A DNA stretch of 64,000 bases from Sideroxyarcus emersonii (GCF_021654335.1 NZ_AP023423.1:124001-188000), one strand, 5' to 3'. Positions 1 to 10,135 are shown, numbered from the stretch's first letter. Made by a program: numbers and translations. Notes: a model not told the origin generated them from the letters alone.

Positions 1-1
1 C

Positions 2-568
<567 letters not shown>

Positions 569-583
569 TCCCGCGGTAGCGCA

Positions 584-1501
584 TTGGACGATACCCGCAC
601 CCTCCGGTTCTTCAATCGTGGCCCCAGCCCGGCCGCGCGTCTCGTCTTCTTCAGCCTCCTTTCCCTGCTGCTGCTGTTCGTCGACGCGCGCTACCAGTAC
701 CTGGAGTCGACGCGCAAGGTGCTGGCCGTGATCATCTACCCGGTCCAGCGCCTGACGGCCTTGCCCGGCGAGACCATGGGGCGTATCGCGGTCTATTTCG
801 AGACGCAGGAACATCTGCTGGAAGAGAACGCGCAACTGCGCCAGCAGCATGACGCCGATGCCGCGCAATTGACCCAGCTGCGCGCAGTCCAGGCCGAGGA
901 CGAGCAGCTGCGTACCTTGCAGGAACTCAAGCAGCGCGCCAATTACCCCATGCAGATGGCCGAGATCGCCTATGTCGAGCGCGACATCTTCAAGCGCAAA
1001 CTGTTCGTTGACAAGGGCTCGCAGGCCAACGTACAGGCCGGTCAGGTAGTGGTGGACGACAAGGGCGTGGTGGGCCAGATCACCCGCGTCTATCCCTGGC
1101 TGTCCGAAGTGACGCTGGTCACCGACAAGGATCATGCCGTGCCGATACAGCTGTTGCGCAACGGCTTGCGCGCGGTGGTGTTCGGCTCCGGCGACATCGG
1201 CGAGATGTCGCTGCGCTACATGCCGGTGAGCTCGGATATCGTGGTCGGCGATGTGCTGGTCACCTCGGGTATTGACGGCACCTACCCGCCCAACCTGCCG
1301 GTGGCGCAAGTGGTCAAGATCGAGCGCGACCCGGCCTATCCGTTCGCCCGCATCGTCTGTGTGCCGCTGGCCGGGGTCGACCGCCATCGCGCCCTGCTGA
1401 TCGTATCCGGGCTGCCCCAATTGGCCGAGCATCCTGCCGCCACCGAAACGAGCGATGAGCCCGAGCGCGCCAGGAAGAGATTGAAACGGAGGAAGCAGTG
1501 A
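584..1501 (+). CDS. mreC: Cell shape-determining protein MreC
   Basis: MreC, 305 residues: a bitopic inner-membrane protein whose periplasmic domain links MreB filaments to PBP2 and RodA. Visible are a short basic N-terminus (FFNRGPSPAARL), one membrane span at about residues 20-37, a coiled-coil stretch around 80-115 rich in Q, L and E, and then the beta-rich MreC core containing DKGVVGQI and TSGIDGTYPPNLPVA. The C-terminus is a basic tail (RARKRLKRRKQ). The start is TTG; no ATG lies between the mreB stop and the conserved FNRGPSP segment, so TTG is the only reasonable choice. The stop overlaps the mreD start (GTGA). Confidence 0.95.
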   Translation: MDDTRTLRFFNRGPSPAARLVFFSLLSLLLLFVDARYQYLESTRKVLAVIIYPVQRLTALPGETMGRIAVYFETQEHLLEENAQLRQQHDADAAQLTQLRAVQAEDEQLRTLQELKQRANYPMQMAEIAYVERDIFKRKLFVDKGSQANVQAGQVVVDDKGVVGQITRVYPWLSEVTLVTDKDHAVPIQLLRNGLRAVVFGSGDIGEMSLRYMPVSSDIVVGDVLVTSGIDGTYPPNLPVAQVVKIERDPAYPFARIVCVPLAGVDRHRALLIVSGLPQLAEHPAATETSDEPERARKRLKRRKQ

Positions 1502-2016
1502 GTTCCAACCTGCCCAAAGACCAGGAGTTCCTGCTGCCCGCGAGCACCAGCTTCATCGTGTTCAGCCTGTTCGTGGCGGTGATGCTCAACTGGCTGCCCT
1601 GGCACGGCTGGGCGCTGGCATTGCGCCCCGATTTCGTGGCGCTGGTGCTGTTGTACTGGTGCACGCACAAGCCGCATCGCGTCGGCGTGGGCATCGCCTG
1701 GCTGGTCGGCATCTTCGCCGACGTGGCGGATGCCAGCCTGTTCGGCCAGCATGCACTGGCCTACACGGTGCTGGCCTTCGGCGGCATCGTGCTGCATCGC
1801 CGCGTGCAGATGTTCGACCTGCGCCAGCAGGCCATGCACGTGTTCCCCATGCTGTTGCTGAGTTATGCCGCCTATGCTGCCGTGCACTGGCAGGTGCGCG
1901 GCTATGTGGTGTGGGAATACTTCCTCGGCAGCGCGGTATCGGCGCTGCTGTGGATCCCGATGACCCTGCTGCTGCAATCCCTGCGCCGCCCGCGCCGCGA
2001 TCCGAACGAACTATGA
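1498..2016 (+). CDS. mreD: Rod shape-determining protein MreD
   Basis: MreD, 172 residues: a multi-spanning inner-membrane partner of MreC in the elongasome. It is almost entirely hydrophobic, with about five predicted spans, and contains the family-typical region RPDFVALVLLYWCTHKPHRVGVGIAWLVG in the first half. It begins with GTG inside the mreC stop (4-base overlap) and ends in an ATGA overlap with mrdA, which implies translational coupling through the operon. MreD sequences are poorly conserved, so the call rests on both position and topology. Confidence 0.93.
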   Translation: MSSNLPKDQEFLLPASTSFIVFSLFVAVMLNWLPWHGWALALRPDFVALVLLYWCTHKPHRVGVGIAWLVGIFADVADASLFGQHALAYTVLAFGGIVLHRRVQMFDLRQQAMHVFPMLLLSYAAYAAVHWQVRGYVVWEYFLGSAVSALLWIPMTLLLQSLRRPRRDPNEL

Positions 2017-3911
2017 ATCGTTACGTCGAGCTGAAGAACCATCAGCGCGAAATCTATTATTTCCGTTTGCGGTTGGTGTTGAGCCTGGGTTTCGTGGCAG
2101 TGATGCTGCTCATCCTGCTGCTGCGCTTCTTTTACCTGCAGGTCTTCCGCCACGACTACTTCCACACGCTGGCGGACAGCAATCGCATCTACGTCGTGCC
2201 CATTGTGCCCAACCGCGGCCTGATCCTGGACCGCAACGGCGTGGTGATGGCGCAGAACTATTCCGGCTACACGCTGGAGATCGCGCCGGCCAAGGTGACC
2301 GACATGGACGCGCTGATCGCCGAACTTTCCAAGCTGGTCGAGATCACGCCCAAGGACATCAAGCGCTTCCAGAAACTGCTGACCGAACGGCAGACGCTGG
2401 AGACCATGCCGATACGCAGCCAGCTGAGCGACGAGGAAGTGGCGCGCATCTCGGCACAGCAGTTCCGATTCCCCGGCGTGGAGATCAAGGCGCGCCTGTT
2501 CCGAGAATATCCGTACACCGACCAGACCTCGCACCTGATCGGCTATGTCGGCCGCATCAACCAGAAGGACATCGACCAGCTGGAAGAGGACGATGCGGTA
2601 TCCAACTACCTCGGCTCCGATTACATCGGCAAGACCGGCATCGAGCAGAGCTATGAGAGGGATCTGCATGGCAAGACCGGTTTCGAGCAGGTCGAGGTGG
2701 ATGCCGGCGGGCGCGCGGTGCGCGTGCTGTCGCGCACCGCGCCGCAATCCGGCAGCAACCTGATGCTGACGCTGGACGCGAAGCTGCAGGAAGTGGCGGA
2801 GAATGCGTTCGGCGAATATCGCGGTGCACTGGTGGCGCTCGATCCCACCAATGGCGAAGTGCTGGCCTTCGTCAGCAAGCCGGGCTACGACCCGGGCCTG
2901 TTCATCGACGGCATCGATACCGACACCTGGGACGAGTTGAACAACTCGCCCGACACGCCGCTCAACAACCGCGCCCTGCGCGGCCAATACCCGCCCGGCT
3001 CGACCATCAAGCCTTTCATGGCGCTGGCGGGGCTGTATTACGGCACGCGCTCGCCCACGCGCAGCATCAGCGATCCCGGCTATTACCTGCTGCCCGGCAG
3101 CCGGCACCAATACCGCGACTGGAAGGCCGGCGGGCATGGTGCCGTCGACATGTTCAAATCCATCGTCATCTCCTGCGATACCTACTTCTACGGACTCGCC
3201 ACCGAGATGGGCATCGACAACATGCACAGCTACCTGGCGCGCTTCGGTTTCGGGCAGAAGACCGGCCTCGATATGGAGGGCGAGACTTCCGGCCTGTTGC
3301 CTTCGCCAGAATGGAAAGCCAAGCGTTACCAGCAGGTTTGGTATCCGGGAGATACCGTCTCTGCCGGCATCGGCCAGGGCTACAATCTGGTCACCCCGGT
3401 GCAGCTGGCATTCGCCACGGCGATCCTGGCCAACGACGGCGTGGCGTTCCAGCCGCACCTGGTGCGGGAAACGCGCCCAGCCAGCGGCAGCCCGGTGTTG
3501 ACCATGCCCAAGCAGTTGTTCGACCTGAAGATCGATCCCGCAAACCTCAAGCTGGTGAAAAGCGCGATGGAAGCCGTCACCAAACCGGGCGGCACGGCGG
3601 CGGTCGCCGGCTACGGCGCTCCCTATCGCCTGGCGGGCAAGACCGGGACGGCGCAGGTGATCGCCATCAAGCAGGGTGAAAAATACGACGCGAAGAAGAT
3701 CTCCGAATACAACCGCGACCATGCCTGGTTCATCGCCTTTGCGCCGGCCGACAAGCCGCGCATCGCGATGGCGGTGCTGGTCGAGAACGGCGGACACGGC
3801 GGCACCACCGCCGCGCCGATCGCGCGCAAGGTGATGGACTATTACCTGCTCGGCAAGATACCGCAGCCGCTGCAGACGGTGACGCAGAAGAGCGGGGAGC
3901 AGAGCGACTGA
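2013..3911 (+). CDS. mrdA: Penicillin-binding protein 2, elongation transpeptidase
   Basis: PBP2, 632 residues: the monofunctional transpeptidase that cross-links peptidoglycan during cell elongation, working with RodA. Visible are one N-terminal membrane anchor at about residues 22-45, the pedestal (dimerization) domain with PNRGLILDRNG near 65-75, and the transpeptidase domain with the three active-site motifs: S330-T-I-K, S387-C-D and K543-T-G. The open frame continues further upstream, but the ATG at 2013 gives the family-typical N-terminus MNRYVELKNHQRE and overlaps the mreD stop (ATGA). rodA begins two bases after the stop. Length and motifs are normal for the family. Confidence 0.97.
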   Translation: MNRYVELKNHQREIYYFRLRLVLSLGFVAVMLLILLLRFFYLQVFRHDYFHTLADSNRIYVVPIVPNRGLILDRNGVVMAQNYSGYTLEIAPAKVTDMDALIAELSKLVEITPKDIKRFQKLLTERQTLETMPIRSQLSDEEVARISAQQFRFPGVEIKARLFREYPYTDQTSHLIGYVGRINQKDIDQLEEDDAVSNYLGSDYIGKTGIEQSYERDLHGKTGFEQVEVDAGGRAVRVLSRTAPQSGSNLMLTLDAKLQEVAENAFGEYRGALVALDPTNGEVLAFVSKPGYDPGLFIDGIDTDTWDELNNSPDTPLNNRALRGQYPPGSTIKPFMALAGLYYGTRSPTRSISDPGYYLLPGSRHQYRDWKAGGHGAVDMFKSIVISCDTYFYGLATEMGIDNMHSYLARFGFGQKTGLDMEGETSGLLPSPEWKAKRYQQVWYPGDTVSAGIGQGYNLVTPVQLAFATAILANDGVAFQPHLVRETRPASGSPVLTMPKQLFDLKIDPANLKLVKSAMEAVTKPGGTAAVAGYGAPYRLAGKTGTAQVIAIKQGEKYDAKKISEYNRDHAWFIAFAPADKPRIAMAVLVENGGHGGTTAAPIARKVMDYYLLGKIPQPLQTVTQKSGEQSD

Positions 3912-3913
3912 AC

Positions 3914-5014
3914 ATGAACGCGCGACAACTCAAACAACGGCTGATGCAGAATCTGGACCCCGTGCTGCTGGGCGCACTCGGGGGATTCGCGCTGGTCAGC
4001 CTGGTGCTGCTGTACAGCGCCAGCGACGGCAACTGGCTGCGCGTGCTGGCGCAGGCCGGCAACATCGCGGTTGCGTTCACCGCGATGTGGCTGGTAGCCA
4101 GCATGCCGCTGCACTACCTGATGCGCGCTGCCGTGCCGATGTATGTGTTCGGCCTGCTGCTGTTGCTGCTGGTGATGACGCCGCTCGGTGTGGCCAGCCA
4201 CGGTGCCACGCGCTGGCTCAACATCGGCGTGGCGACCATCCAGCCGTCCGAACTGATGAAGATTGCGGTGCCGCTGATGATGGCCTGGTATTTCGAGAAG
4301 AACGAGGCCGTGCTGAAACTGAAGAACTATTTCGTTGCCGCCATCCTGCTGCTGGTGCCGGTAGCGCTGATTGCGAAGCAGCCCGACCTGGGTACAGCCA
4401 TTCTGATCGGTGCGAGCGGATTCTATGTGCTGTTCCTCGCCGGCCTGTCCTGGCGGCTGATGATCGGCGGTGCACTGGCGGCGTTGGCCAGCGCCCCGTT
4501 CCTGTGGTCGGCGATGCACGACTACCAGCGCCACCGCATCCTGATGCTGCTCGACCCCTCACAGGACGCGCTGGGCAAGGGCTACCACACCATCCAGGGC
4601 ATGATCGCGGTCGGCTCCGGCGGTATCCTCGGCAAGGGCTACATGAACGGCACCCAGACGCACCTGGATTTCCTGCCGGAACGCACCACCGACTTCATCT
4701 TCGCCGTCTGGTCCGAAGAGTTCGGCCTGATCGGCAACCTGTTGCTGCTGAGCCTGTATGTCTTCGTCATCGGCCGCGGCTTCATCATCACCGCCAACGC
4801 CTCCACCTATTTCACCCGCCTGATGGCGGGCAGCATCACGCTCACCTTCTTCACCTATGCCTTCGTCAACATGGGTATGGTCAGCGGCATCCTGCCGGTG
4901 GTGGGCGTGCCGTTGCCGCTGATCAGTTACGGCGGTACGTCCATGCTTACGCTGATGCTCGGATTTGGTATCCTGATGAGCATCCAGACCAACAAGAAAC
5001 TCGTTAAAACCTGA
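3914..5014 (+). CDS. rodA: Peptidoglycan glycosyltransferase RodA
   Basis: RodA, 366 residues: the SEDS-family membrane glycosyltransferase that polymerizes lipid II in partnership with PBP2. About ten hydrophobic spans are visible. Family blocks include ATRWLNIG near residue 99, the KQPDLGTA segment near 155, and, towards the C-terminus, LPVVGVPLPLISYGG, the SEDS signature. It directly follows mrdA, the usual polymerase and cross-linker pairing. rlpA starts 12 bases downstream, so it is probably cotranscribed. Confidence 0.97.
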   Translation: MNARQLKQRLMQNLDPVLLGALGGFALVSLVLLYSASDGNWLRVLAQAGNIAVAFTAMWLVASMPLHYLMRAAVPMYVFGLLLLLLVMTPLGVASHGATRWLNIGVATIQPSELMKIAVPLMMAWYFEKNEAVLKLKNYFVAAILLLVPVALIAKQPDLGTAILIGASGFYVLFLAGLSWRLMIGGALAALASAPFLWSAMHDYQRHRILMLLDPSQDALGKGYHTIQGMIAVGSGGILGKGYMNGTQTHLDFLPERTTDFIFAVWSEEFGLIGNLLLLSLYVFVIGRGFIITANASTYFTRLMAGSITLTFFTYAFVNMGMVSGILPVVGVPLPLISYGGTSMLTLMLGFGILMSIQTNKKLVKT

Positions 5015-5026
5015 GGGGAGCCGATA

Positions 5027-5998
5027 ATGAAAACAAGGTCGTTGCTGGTGCTGTTCGCCGCGTTTGCCGTGAGCGCCTGTTCCACCACACAGAAGTCCGA
5101 AACGCAAAGCGCCGCGCCCGTGGTGGATGCCATCTCCGGTCCCAGCGGCAAGGCGGCGCATGCCGCCAGCGGCACGGCAGCGCCGGCGGCGGGCAGCGGT
5201 GGCTACCTGCCCGGCGACGGCCCCGGCACCGATGCACCCAACCTCGACAACATTCCCGATGCGGTGCCCAAGGCCGAACCGCTGCACCGCTACGCCAATC
5301 GACCCTATTCCGCGCTGGGCAAGACCTACACGCCGCTGCAGGCCCCCGGCAACTACAAGCAGCGCGGCATCGCCTCCTGGTATGGCAAGAAGTTCAACGG
5401 GCAACGCACTTCCATCGGCGAGATCTACGACATGTACGGCATGACTGCCGCGCATCCCACGCTGCCCATCCCCAGCTATGCGCGCGTCACCAATGTCGCG
5501 AACGGCAAATCCGTGATCGTGCGCATCAACGACCGCGGCCCGTTCCTGCATGAGCGCATCATGGACCTGTCTTATGCCGCCGCCTACAAGCTCGGCTTCG
5601 TGAACAACGGCAGCGCCGAAGTGGAAGTCGAGAGCATTGCCGTCGACGGCAATGCGCCCGTCATGGCCGCCGCCGAGCCATCGCCGGTCAAGGTCGAACC
5701 GATCACGGTGACCCCCATCGCGGCGACCGCCCCCAGCCTGCCGGTGGAGACCGCAGGCGCAGCCAGCGGCAAGGTCTTCCTGCAGCTCGGTGCGTTCAAG
5801 TCGGCGCAGGGCGCGGAAAGCTTCCTCGCCAAGATGCGCGCCGAACTGGGCGACGGCGGCAAGGCGCTCACCCTGTACCAGAAGCAGGGCTTGACCCGCG
5901 TGCACATGGGGCCTTATGCGAATGAGAACGAAGCGCGCAATGCGGCCGGCAAGCTCGCGTCGACACTGGGCTTCAAGCCCTTCGTGAGCCTGCACTGA
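5027..5998 (+). CDS. rlpA: Septal ring lytic transglycosylase RlpA, lipoprotein
   Basis: RlpA, 323 residues: an outer-membrane lipoprotein that cleaves peptide-free (denuded) glycan strands. Visible are a lipoprotein signal peptide with lipobox VSAC (modified Cys at residue 19), an Ala/Gly/Pro-rich linker, a double-psi beta-barrel domain at about 115-205 (GIASWYGKKFNGQRTSIGE, later VRINDRGPF), and a C-terminal SPOR domain at about 245-322 (FLQLGAFKSAQGAESFL) that binds denuded glycan. A GGGAG ribosome binding site precedes the ATG. It ends the shape cluster as in many proteobacteria, and its stop overlaps the next start by one base. Confidence 0.95.
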   Translation: MKTRSLLVLFAAFAVSACSTTQKSETQSAAPVVDAISGPSGKAAHAASGTAAPAAGSGGYLPGDGPGTDAPNLDNIPDAVPKAEPLHRYANRPYSALGKTYTPLQAPGNYKQRGIASWYGKKFNGQRTSIGEIYDMYGMTAAHPTLPIPSYARVTNVANGKSVIVRINDRGPFLHERIMDLSYAAAYKLGFVNNGSAEVEVESIAVDGNAPVMAAAEPSPVKVEPITVTPIAATAPSLPVETAGAASGKVFLQLGAFKSAQGAESFLAKMRAELGDGGKALTLYQKQGLTRVHMGPYANENEARNAAGKLASTLGFKPFVSLH

Positions 5999-6357
5999 TG
6001 CATACCGCCGCCAACATCGCGGTTGGCATCGTTGCACTCATCCACGTCTACATCCTCGTGCTGGAGATGTTCCTGTGGGAGAGCCACACCGGGCTGCGTG
6101 CGTTCGGCTTCACCCGGGAATTCGCCGCCGCCACCCGCATTCTCGCGGCGAATCAGGGCCTGTACAACGGCTTCCTCGCGGCGGGATTGTTCTGGTCGCT
6201 GCACACGGGGGATATCCACGTGCAACGGTTTTTTCTCGGCTGCGTGGTGACGGCCGGTTTCTACGGCGCGATTACAGCGAATGCCAGGATATTGTGGGTG
6301 CAGGCAGTACCGGCGGTGGTGGCGCTGGTGTTGGTGGGGTTGGCGCCGGCCTATTGA
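5998..6357 (+). CDS. DUF1304 family integral membrane protein
   Basis: Small membrane protein, 119 residues, with four predicted spans. The sequence IHVYILVLEMFLWES, then LAANQGLYNGFLAAGL and later ILWVQAVPAVVAL, matches the DUF1304 family, whose biochemical role is unknown. The start ATG overlaps the rlpA stop by one base (TGATG), so it is translated from the same message. Whether it contributes to cell shape or is a passenger cannot be decided from sequence. Confidence 0.85.
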   Translation: MHTAANIAVGIVALIHVYILVLEMFLWESHTGLRAFGFTREFAAATRILAANQGLYNGFLAAGLFWSLHTGDIHVQRFFLGCVVTAGFYGAITANARILWVQAVPAVVALVLVGLAPAY

Positions 6358-6366
6358 TGTTCGGGG

Positions 6367-6399
6367 CCGTTCACCCTTCGACAGGCTCAGGGCGAACGG
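6367..6399. repeat. Intergenic palindrome with CTTCGACAGGCTCAGGG core
   Basis: Imperfect inverted repeat: CCGTTCACCCT at 6367-6377 and AGGGCGAACGG at 6389-6399, separated by TCGACAGGCTC. This sequence type is dispersed in many proteobacterial genomes between genes. It lies between two convergent genes and could act as a transcription stop or an RNA-stabilizing hairpin, though no T-tract follows. A degenerate fragment with the same AGGGTCAGGGCGAAC core occurs near 51399-51413. Confidence 0.6.
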
Positions 6400-6421
6400 T
6401 CCGAGATACCCGGCGAATGGC

Positions 6422-7759
6422 CTAAGCAACGCGTAACACCAACCCCTTTAAATACGCCCCCTCCGGAAAGCTCAGCAATACCGGATGATCCGCCGCCGCA
6501 TGCAGCTTCCTCACGATCTGCGCATCCACCCCGGCATCCAGTGCGGCCCCCGCAATGATCTTCTGGAACAGGTCGTCGCTGATGCCGCCCGAACAGGAGT
6601 AGGTGAACAGCAGGCCGCCCGGTCGCAATAATTTGAAGCCGAGCAGGTTGATGTCCTTGTAGGCGCGAGAGGCCTTCTCGGCGAAAGCTGCGGTGGGTGC
6701 GAACTTGGGCGGGTCCAGGACAATCAAATCGAACTTCCGGTTCTGGTCGCGCAGTTTGCGCAGCGCATCGAACACGTCGGCGCATTGCCATTCGGTGCGC
6801 GATGCATCGAGTCCGTTCAATTCCACATTGCGCTGGGCGAGTTGCAGGGCTTCCTGCGAGGAGTCGATGGACAGCACCAACTTTGCACCGCCGCGCAACG
6901 CGTACAGCGAGAAACCGCCGGTGTAGCAGAAGCAGTTGAGCACGTCCTTGTCCTGTGCCAGCGTGCCGGTCAGCGCACGGTTGTCGCGCTGGTCGAGGTA
7001 ATAGCCGGTCTTCTGTCCTTCCGCCACGTCAACGGTGAAGCGTATGCCATGTTCAACCACTTCGACGTTTTCCGGCAGCGTGCCGCGTACTGCGCCGTTG
7101 CGTTTGGGCAGGCCTTCCAGTTCGCGGCCGTCGGAATCCGAGCGTTCGTAGATGCAAACGGGTGCGCACAGTTCCTGCAGGATGTCGGCCAGCGTGTCGC
7201 GCCAATGTTCGGGGCCGGCACTGCCCAGTTGCATCACCAGCACATCGCCGTAGCGGTCGACGATGAGGCCGGGCAGCCCGTCCGATTCGCCGTGGATCAG
7301 GCGCATGCCGTTGCTGTCGCGGTCGAGGCCGAGCGTGCGGCGTGCTGCCAGGGCATTGGCGATGCGGTTGCGGAAGAAGGTCTGGTCGATGACCTCCTGC
7401 TCCCGCCACGACCACACGCGTGCGGCGATCTGCGAGTCGGCGTTGTAGGCTGCCCAGGCGAGGAAATTGCCGGCGGCATCGCGTACCGGCACGGTGTCGC
7501 CGCTGGCTGGCTTGCCGTCGATGTATTCGATGGCGCCGGAGAATATCCACGGATGGCGGCGCAGCAGGGATTTCTCGCGCTCTGCCTTCAGAATGATGCC
7601 GGGCCTGGCCGCAGGATTTCCTGTCCGGGGGGATGACGCGGTTTGTCTGGCAGGTGTTTGCCCCTGTTGCTTGCTGCGCTGCACGCGCTTGCGGAAATCC
7701 TTGCCGCCCTGCGATTGGCGGTGCGGGGTGGAAGACGATCTTGGTTTTGTCTGGCTCAT
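6422..7759 (-). CDS. rlmI: 23S rRNA (cytosine-C5) methyltransferase, RlmI type
   Basis: Class I SAM-dependent rRNA methyltransferase, 445 residues, related to RlmI (23S m5C1962). In order: a basic low-complexity extension at about 1-52 (Ser, Gln, Arg, Lys rich), a PUA-like domain (LKAEREKSLLRRHPWIFSG) at about 55-130, the EEHEA-type central domain, and the methyltransferase core with NCFCYTGGFSLYAL, CADVFD and VLDPPKFAP. The extension is longer than in E. coli RlmI, so translation may begin internally, but no better-placed Met is seen. The ATG overlaps the xerC stop (ATGA), so it is the last gene of the xerC operon. Confidence 0.9.
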   Translation of the reverse strand: MSQTKPRSSSTPHRQSQGGKDFRKRVQRSKQQGQTPARQTASSPRTGNPAARPGIILKAEREKSLLRRHPWIFSGAIEYIDGKPASGDTVPVRDAAGNFLAWAAYNADSQIAARVWSWREQEVIDQTFFRNRIANALAARRTLGLDRDSNGMRLIHGESDGLPGLIVDRYGDVLVMQLGSAGPEHWRDTLADILQELCAPVCIYERSDSDGRELEGLPKRNGAVRGTLPENVEVVEHGIRFTVDVAEGQKTGYYLDQRDNRALTGTLAQDKDVLNCFCYTGGFSLYALRGGAKLVLSIDSSQEALQLAQRNVELNGLDASRTEWQCADVFDALRKLRDQNRKFDLIVLDPPKFAPTAAFAEKASRAYKDINLLGFKLLRPGGLLFTYSCSGGISDDLFQKIIAGAALDAGVDAQIVRKLHAAADHPVLLSFPEGAYLKGLVLRVA

Positions 7760-8655
7760 GTTTTCTTCTTGGCGCGCGGATGTGCCCCGTCGTAGATCTT
7801 GGCGAGGTATTGGAAATCGAGGTGGGTGTAGACCTGCGTGGTGGAGATGCTGGCGTGTCCCAGCATCTCCTGCACCGCGCGCAGGTCGCCCGAGGATTGC
7901 AGCACATGCGTGGCGAAGGAGTGGCGCAACAGGTGCGGATGCACGCCGCTGGCGATGCCTTGCGTGATGCCGCGCTGGCGCAATTGCAGCTGCACGGTGC
8001 GCGGGCTGATGCGCGCGCCGTTCTTGCCGACGAACAGGGCGGTCTCATCCGGTTTGGCGACCTGGTCGCGTACCGTCAGCCATGCCTTCAGCGCATCGAT
8101 CGCATGGCTGCCCAGCGGCACGATGCGGGTCTTGTTGCCCTTGCCGGTGACGCGCACCGAGGCGTCGGCAAAATCCATGTCGACGGGATCGAGGCTGACC
8201 AGTTCGGCGAGGCGCAGGCCGGACGAGTAGAGCAGCTCGAACATCGCCTTGTCGCGGGCGTCCAGCGGTGTCTCCACCGGCATCTCCACCAGTTTCACCG
8301 CCTCGTCGGGCGAGAGCGCATGCGGCAGGGTCTTGGGCGCTTTCGGCGCGCGCAGGCCGACGCAGGGATTGCTCTTGCAGCCGTGGTCGCGCATCAGGTA
8401 GCTGTAGAAACCGCGCCACGCCGAGAGCACCCGCGCCAGCGAACGCCCGCCGAGGCCGCTGCCGTGCAGCTGCGCGATATAGCGGCGGATGTGGTGGCTC
8501 TTGAGCTCGGCCAGCGGCGTCGCGCCGGCCAGCGCCAGCAGGCGGCGGATGTCGCGCGCATAGTTCTCGGCGGTGAGCGGGGAATAGCCGCGCTCGTTGT
8601 TCAGGTAGGCGAGGTAGCCTTGCAGTGTGGCGGGGACGTGTTCTTCAGCGGGCAT
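7756..8655 (-). CDS. xerC: Tyrosine recombinase XerC
   Basis: XerC, 299 residues: the tyrosine recombinase that, with XerD, resolves chromosome dimers at dif. The SAM-like core-binding domain lies at about 8-90 and the catalytic domain at 110-290. The catalytic set is complete: R148, K172, H241, R244, H267 and nucleophile Y276. The frame stays open upstream, but the Met at 8655 gives the normal N-terminus and overlaps the stop of the DUF484 gene by one base. The gene order dapF, DUF484, xerC is the same as in E. coli (dapF-yigA-xerC), which supports the housekeeping role over a mobile-element integrase. Confidence 0.96.
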   Translation of the reverse strand: MPAEEHVPATLQGYLAYLNNERGYSPLTAENYARDIRRLLALAGATPLAELKSHHIRRYIAQLHGSGLGGRSLARVLSAWRGFYSYLMRDHGCKSNPCVGLRAPKAPKTLPHALSPDEAVKLVEMPVETPLDARDKAMFELLYSSGLRLAELVSLDPVDMDFADASVRVTGKGNKTRIVPLGSHAIDALKAWLTVRDQVAKPDETALFVGKNGARISPRTVQLQLRQRGITQGIASGVHPHLLRHSFATHVLQSSGDLRAVQEMLGHASISTTQVYTHLDFQYLAKIYDGAHPRAKKKT

Positions 8656-9275
8656 CAGACATGCAGGTTGAACGTGCTGCCCAATATCTCGGCGATGCGC
8701 TGCAGGAACAGCGTGCCCATCTCCGGGTAGAAGCGCTGCTTGTCTTCGCTCGCCAGGATCAGCAGGCCGATGGTCTGGCCGTGGGCGCGCAACGGCAGGT
8801 AGGCGAAGGAATGCAGGTGCTCGGCGGCTTCGCCGAACCAGGGCAGGGTGTCGTGTACCGCATGGTGGGTGCAGACCGGCTGCTTGTGCTGATCGGCGAA
8901 CGCCAGCACTTCGGAGCTGGGCGGCTCGTCCTTCCACAGGTGCAGGGCGACGTGCGGGACGGCGAAGATGTCGCGCAGGTTGTGGACGATCAGGTGTTGC
9001 AGGGTGGCGCGGTCGTGCGGGCCGAACAGCGCGCAGGTGAACTGGTGCACCTTGAGCTGCAGTGCATCGTTTTCCTTGGCGAATTCCAGCAGCTCGTGCA
9101 GCTTCCTTTCCAGCTCCTTCACCCGTTCGCGCAGGGTCAGCAGCTGGCGCTCGGACAGCGAGATCGTGCGTCCGCCGTGCGGATGCGGCAGGTTGATCTG
9201 CGACAGCATCTCGGCATGGTCTTCGAAAAACTGGGGGTTGTCCTGCAGGTATTGCGCTACGTCTTCCGCTCTCAT
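8655..9275 (-). CDS. DUF484 family protein (YigA-like)
   Basis: DUF484 protein, 206 residues, cytoplasmic. It starts MRAEDVAQYLQDNPQFFEDH, the family hallmark, followed by a coiled coil at about 42-70 (RQLLTLRERVKELERKLHELL). The rest looks like a GAF-type domain ending GTLFLQRIAEILGSTF. The function is unknown; in proteobacteria it is nearly always between dapF and xerC, as here. The start was chosen at this family-typical Met although the frame extends upstream. It overlaps xerC by one base. Confidence 0.92.
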   Translation of the reverse strand: MRAEDVAQYLQDNPQFFEDHAEMLSQINLPHPHGGRTISLSERQLLTLRERVKELERKLHELLEFAKENDALQLKVHQFTCALFGPHDRATLQHLIVHNLRDIFAVPHVALHLWKDEPPSSEVLAFADQHKQPVCTHHAVHDTLPWFGEAAEHLHSFAYLPLRAHGQTIGLLILASEDKQRFYPEMGTLFLQRIAEILGSTFNLHV

Positions 9276-9304
9276 CCGGCCACCTCTATCAATCCAAATT
9301 CCGT

Positions 9305-10135
9305 CTACAAGTTGATCTCGCCCTCGAACACCGTGATGGCCGGGCCGGTCATCAGTACGGGAGAATGTTCGCCCGCCCAGGTGATGCTGAGGGTGCCGCC
9401 GCGTGTGGCGACGTGTACCGAGTTGTCCAGCAGCCTGCGGCGGATGCCGGCAACCACGGCGGCGCATGCGCCGGTGCCGCAGGACAGGGTTTCGCCTGCG
9501 CCGCGCTCGAACACGCGCAGCTTGATGTGCTCGCGATCGACGATCTGCATATAGCCTGCGTTCACGCGCTTGGGGAAGCGCGGATGCGTCTCGATCAGGT
9601 GGCCCTGGGTCGAGAGCGGCGCTGTCTCGATGTCGTCGACCACTTGCACGGCGTGCGGGTTGCCCATGGAAACGGCGGTGATCTGCACGGTCTCGTTGCC
9701 TACCTGCAACGGCTGGATCGCATCCTGGCTGTCGCTCACGAAGGGGATCAGTGCAGGCTCGAAGATCGGTGCGCCCATGTTCACGGTGACGCGCCCGTCG
9801 TCTTCCAGGCGCGGAGAGATCAGCCCGCTTTTGGTCTCCACCACGATCTCGCGCTTGCTGGTGAGCTTGTGGTCGTGCACGAAACGCACGAAACAGCGCG
9901 CGCCGTTGCCGCACTGCTCAACCTCGCCGCCGTCGGCATTGAAGATGCGGTAACGGAAATCGGCGTCCTCGCGCGGGGTTCTTTCCACCAGCAGAATCTG
10001 GTCGCAACCGATACCGAAATGGCGATCCGCAATATAGCGGACCTGCTCCGGCGACAGTGCGATCTGCTGGCGCACCCCGTCCAGCACCACGAAATCGTTG
10101 CCTGCGCCATGCATTTTGGTGAATTTGAGGGTCAT
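9305..10135 (-). CDS. dapF: Diaminopimelate epimerase
   Basis: DapF, 276 residues: interconverts LL- and meso-diaminopimelate, a PLP-independent step that supplies peptidoglycan and lysine. The two-fold pseudo-symmetric fold is evident from the two catalytic cysteine motifs, EQCGNGARC (Cys75) and LSCGTGAC (near residue 220). The N-terminus [14 protein letters not shown] and [11 protein letters not shown] are diagnostic. It is the first gene of the dapF-DUF484-xerC-rlmI unit, with 29 bases to the next gene. Confidence 0.97.
   Translation of the reverse strand: MTLKFTKMHGAGNDFVVLDGVRQQIALSPEQVRYIADRHFGIGCDQILLVERTPREDADFRYRIFNADGGEVEQCGNGARCFVRFVHDHKLTSKREIVVETKSGLISPRLEDDGRVTVNMGAPIFEPALIPFVSDSQDAIQPLQVGNETVQITAVSMGNPHAVQVVDDIETAPLSTQGHLIETHPRFPKRVNAGYMQIVDREHIKLRVFERGAGETLSCGTGACAAVVAGIRRRLLDNSVHVATRGGTLSITWAGEHSPVLMTGPAITVFEGEINL

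Noticed and set aside
7756..8655. Integrase of a mobile island
   Set aside because: The dapF-DUF484-xerC order and sequence are those of chromosomal XerC; the nearby tRNA-Arg has no direct repeat or att-like copy that I can find.
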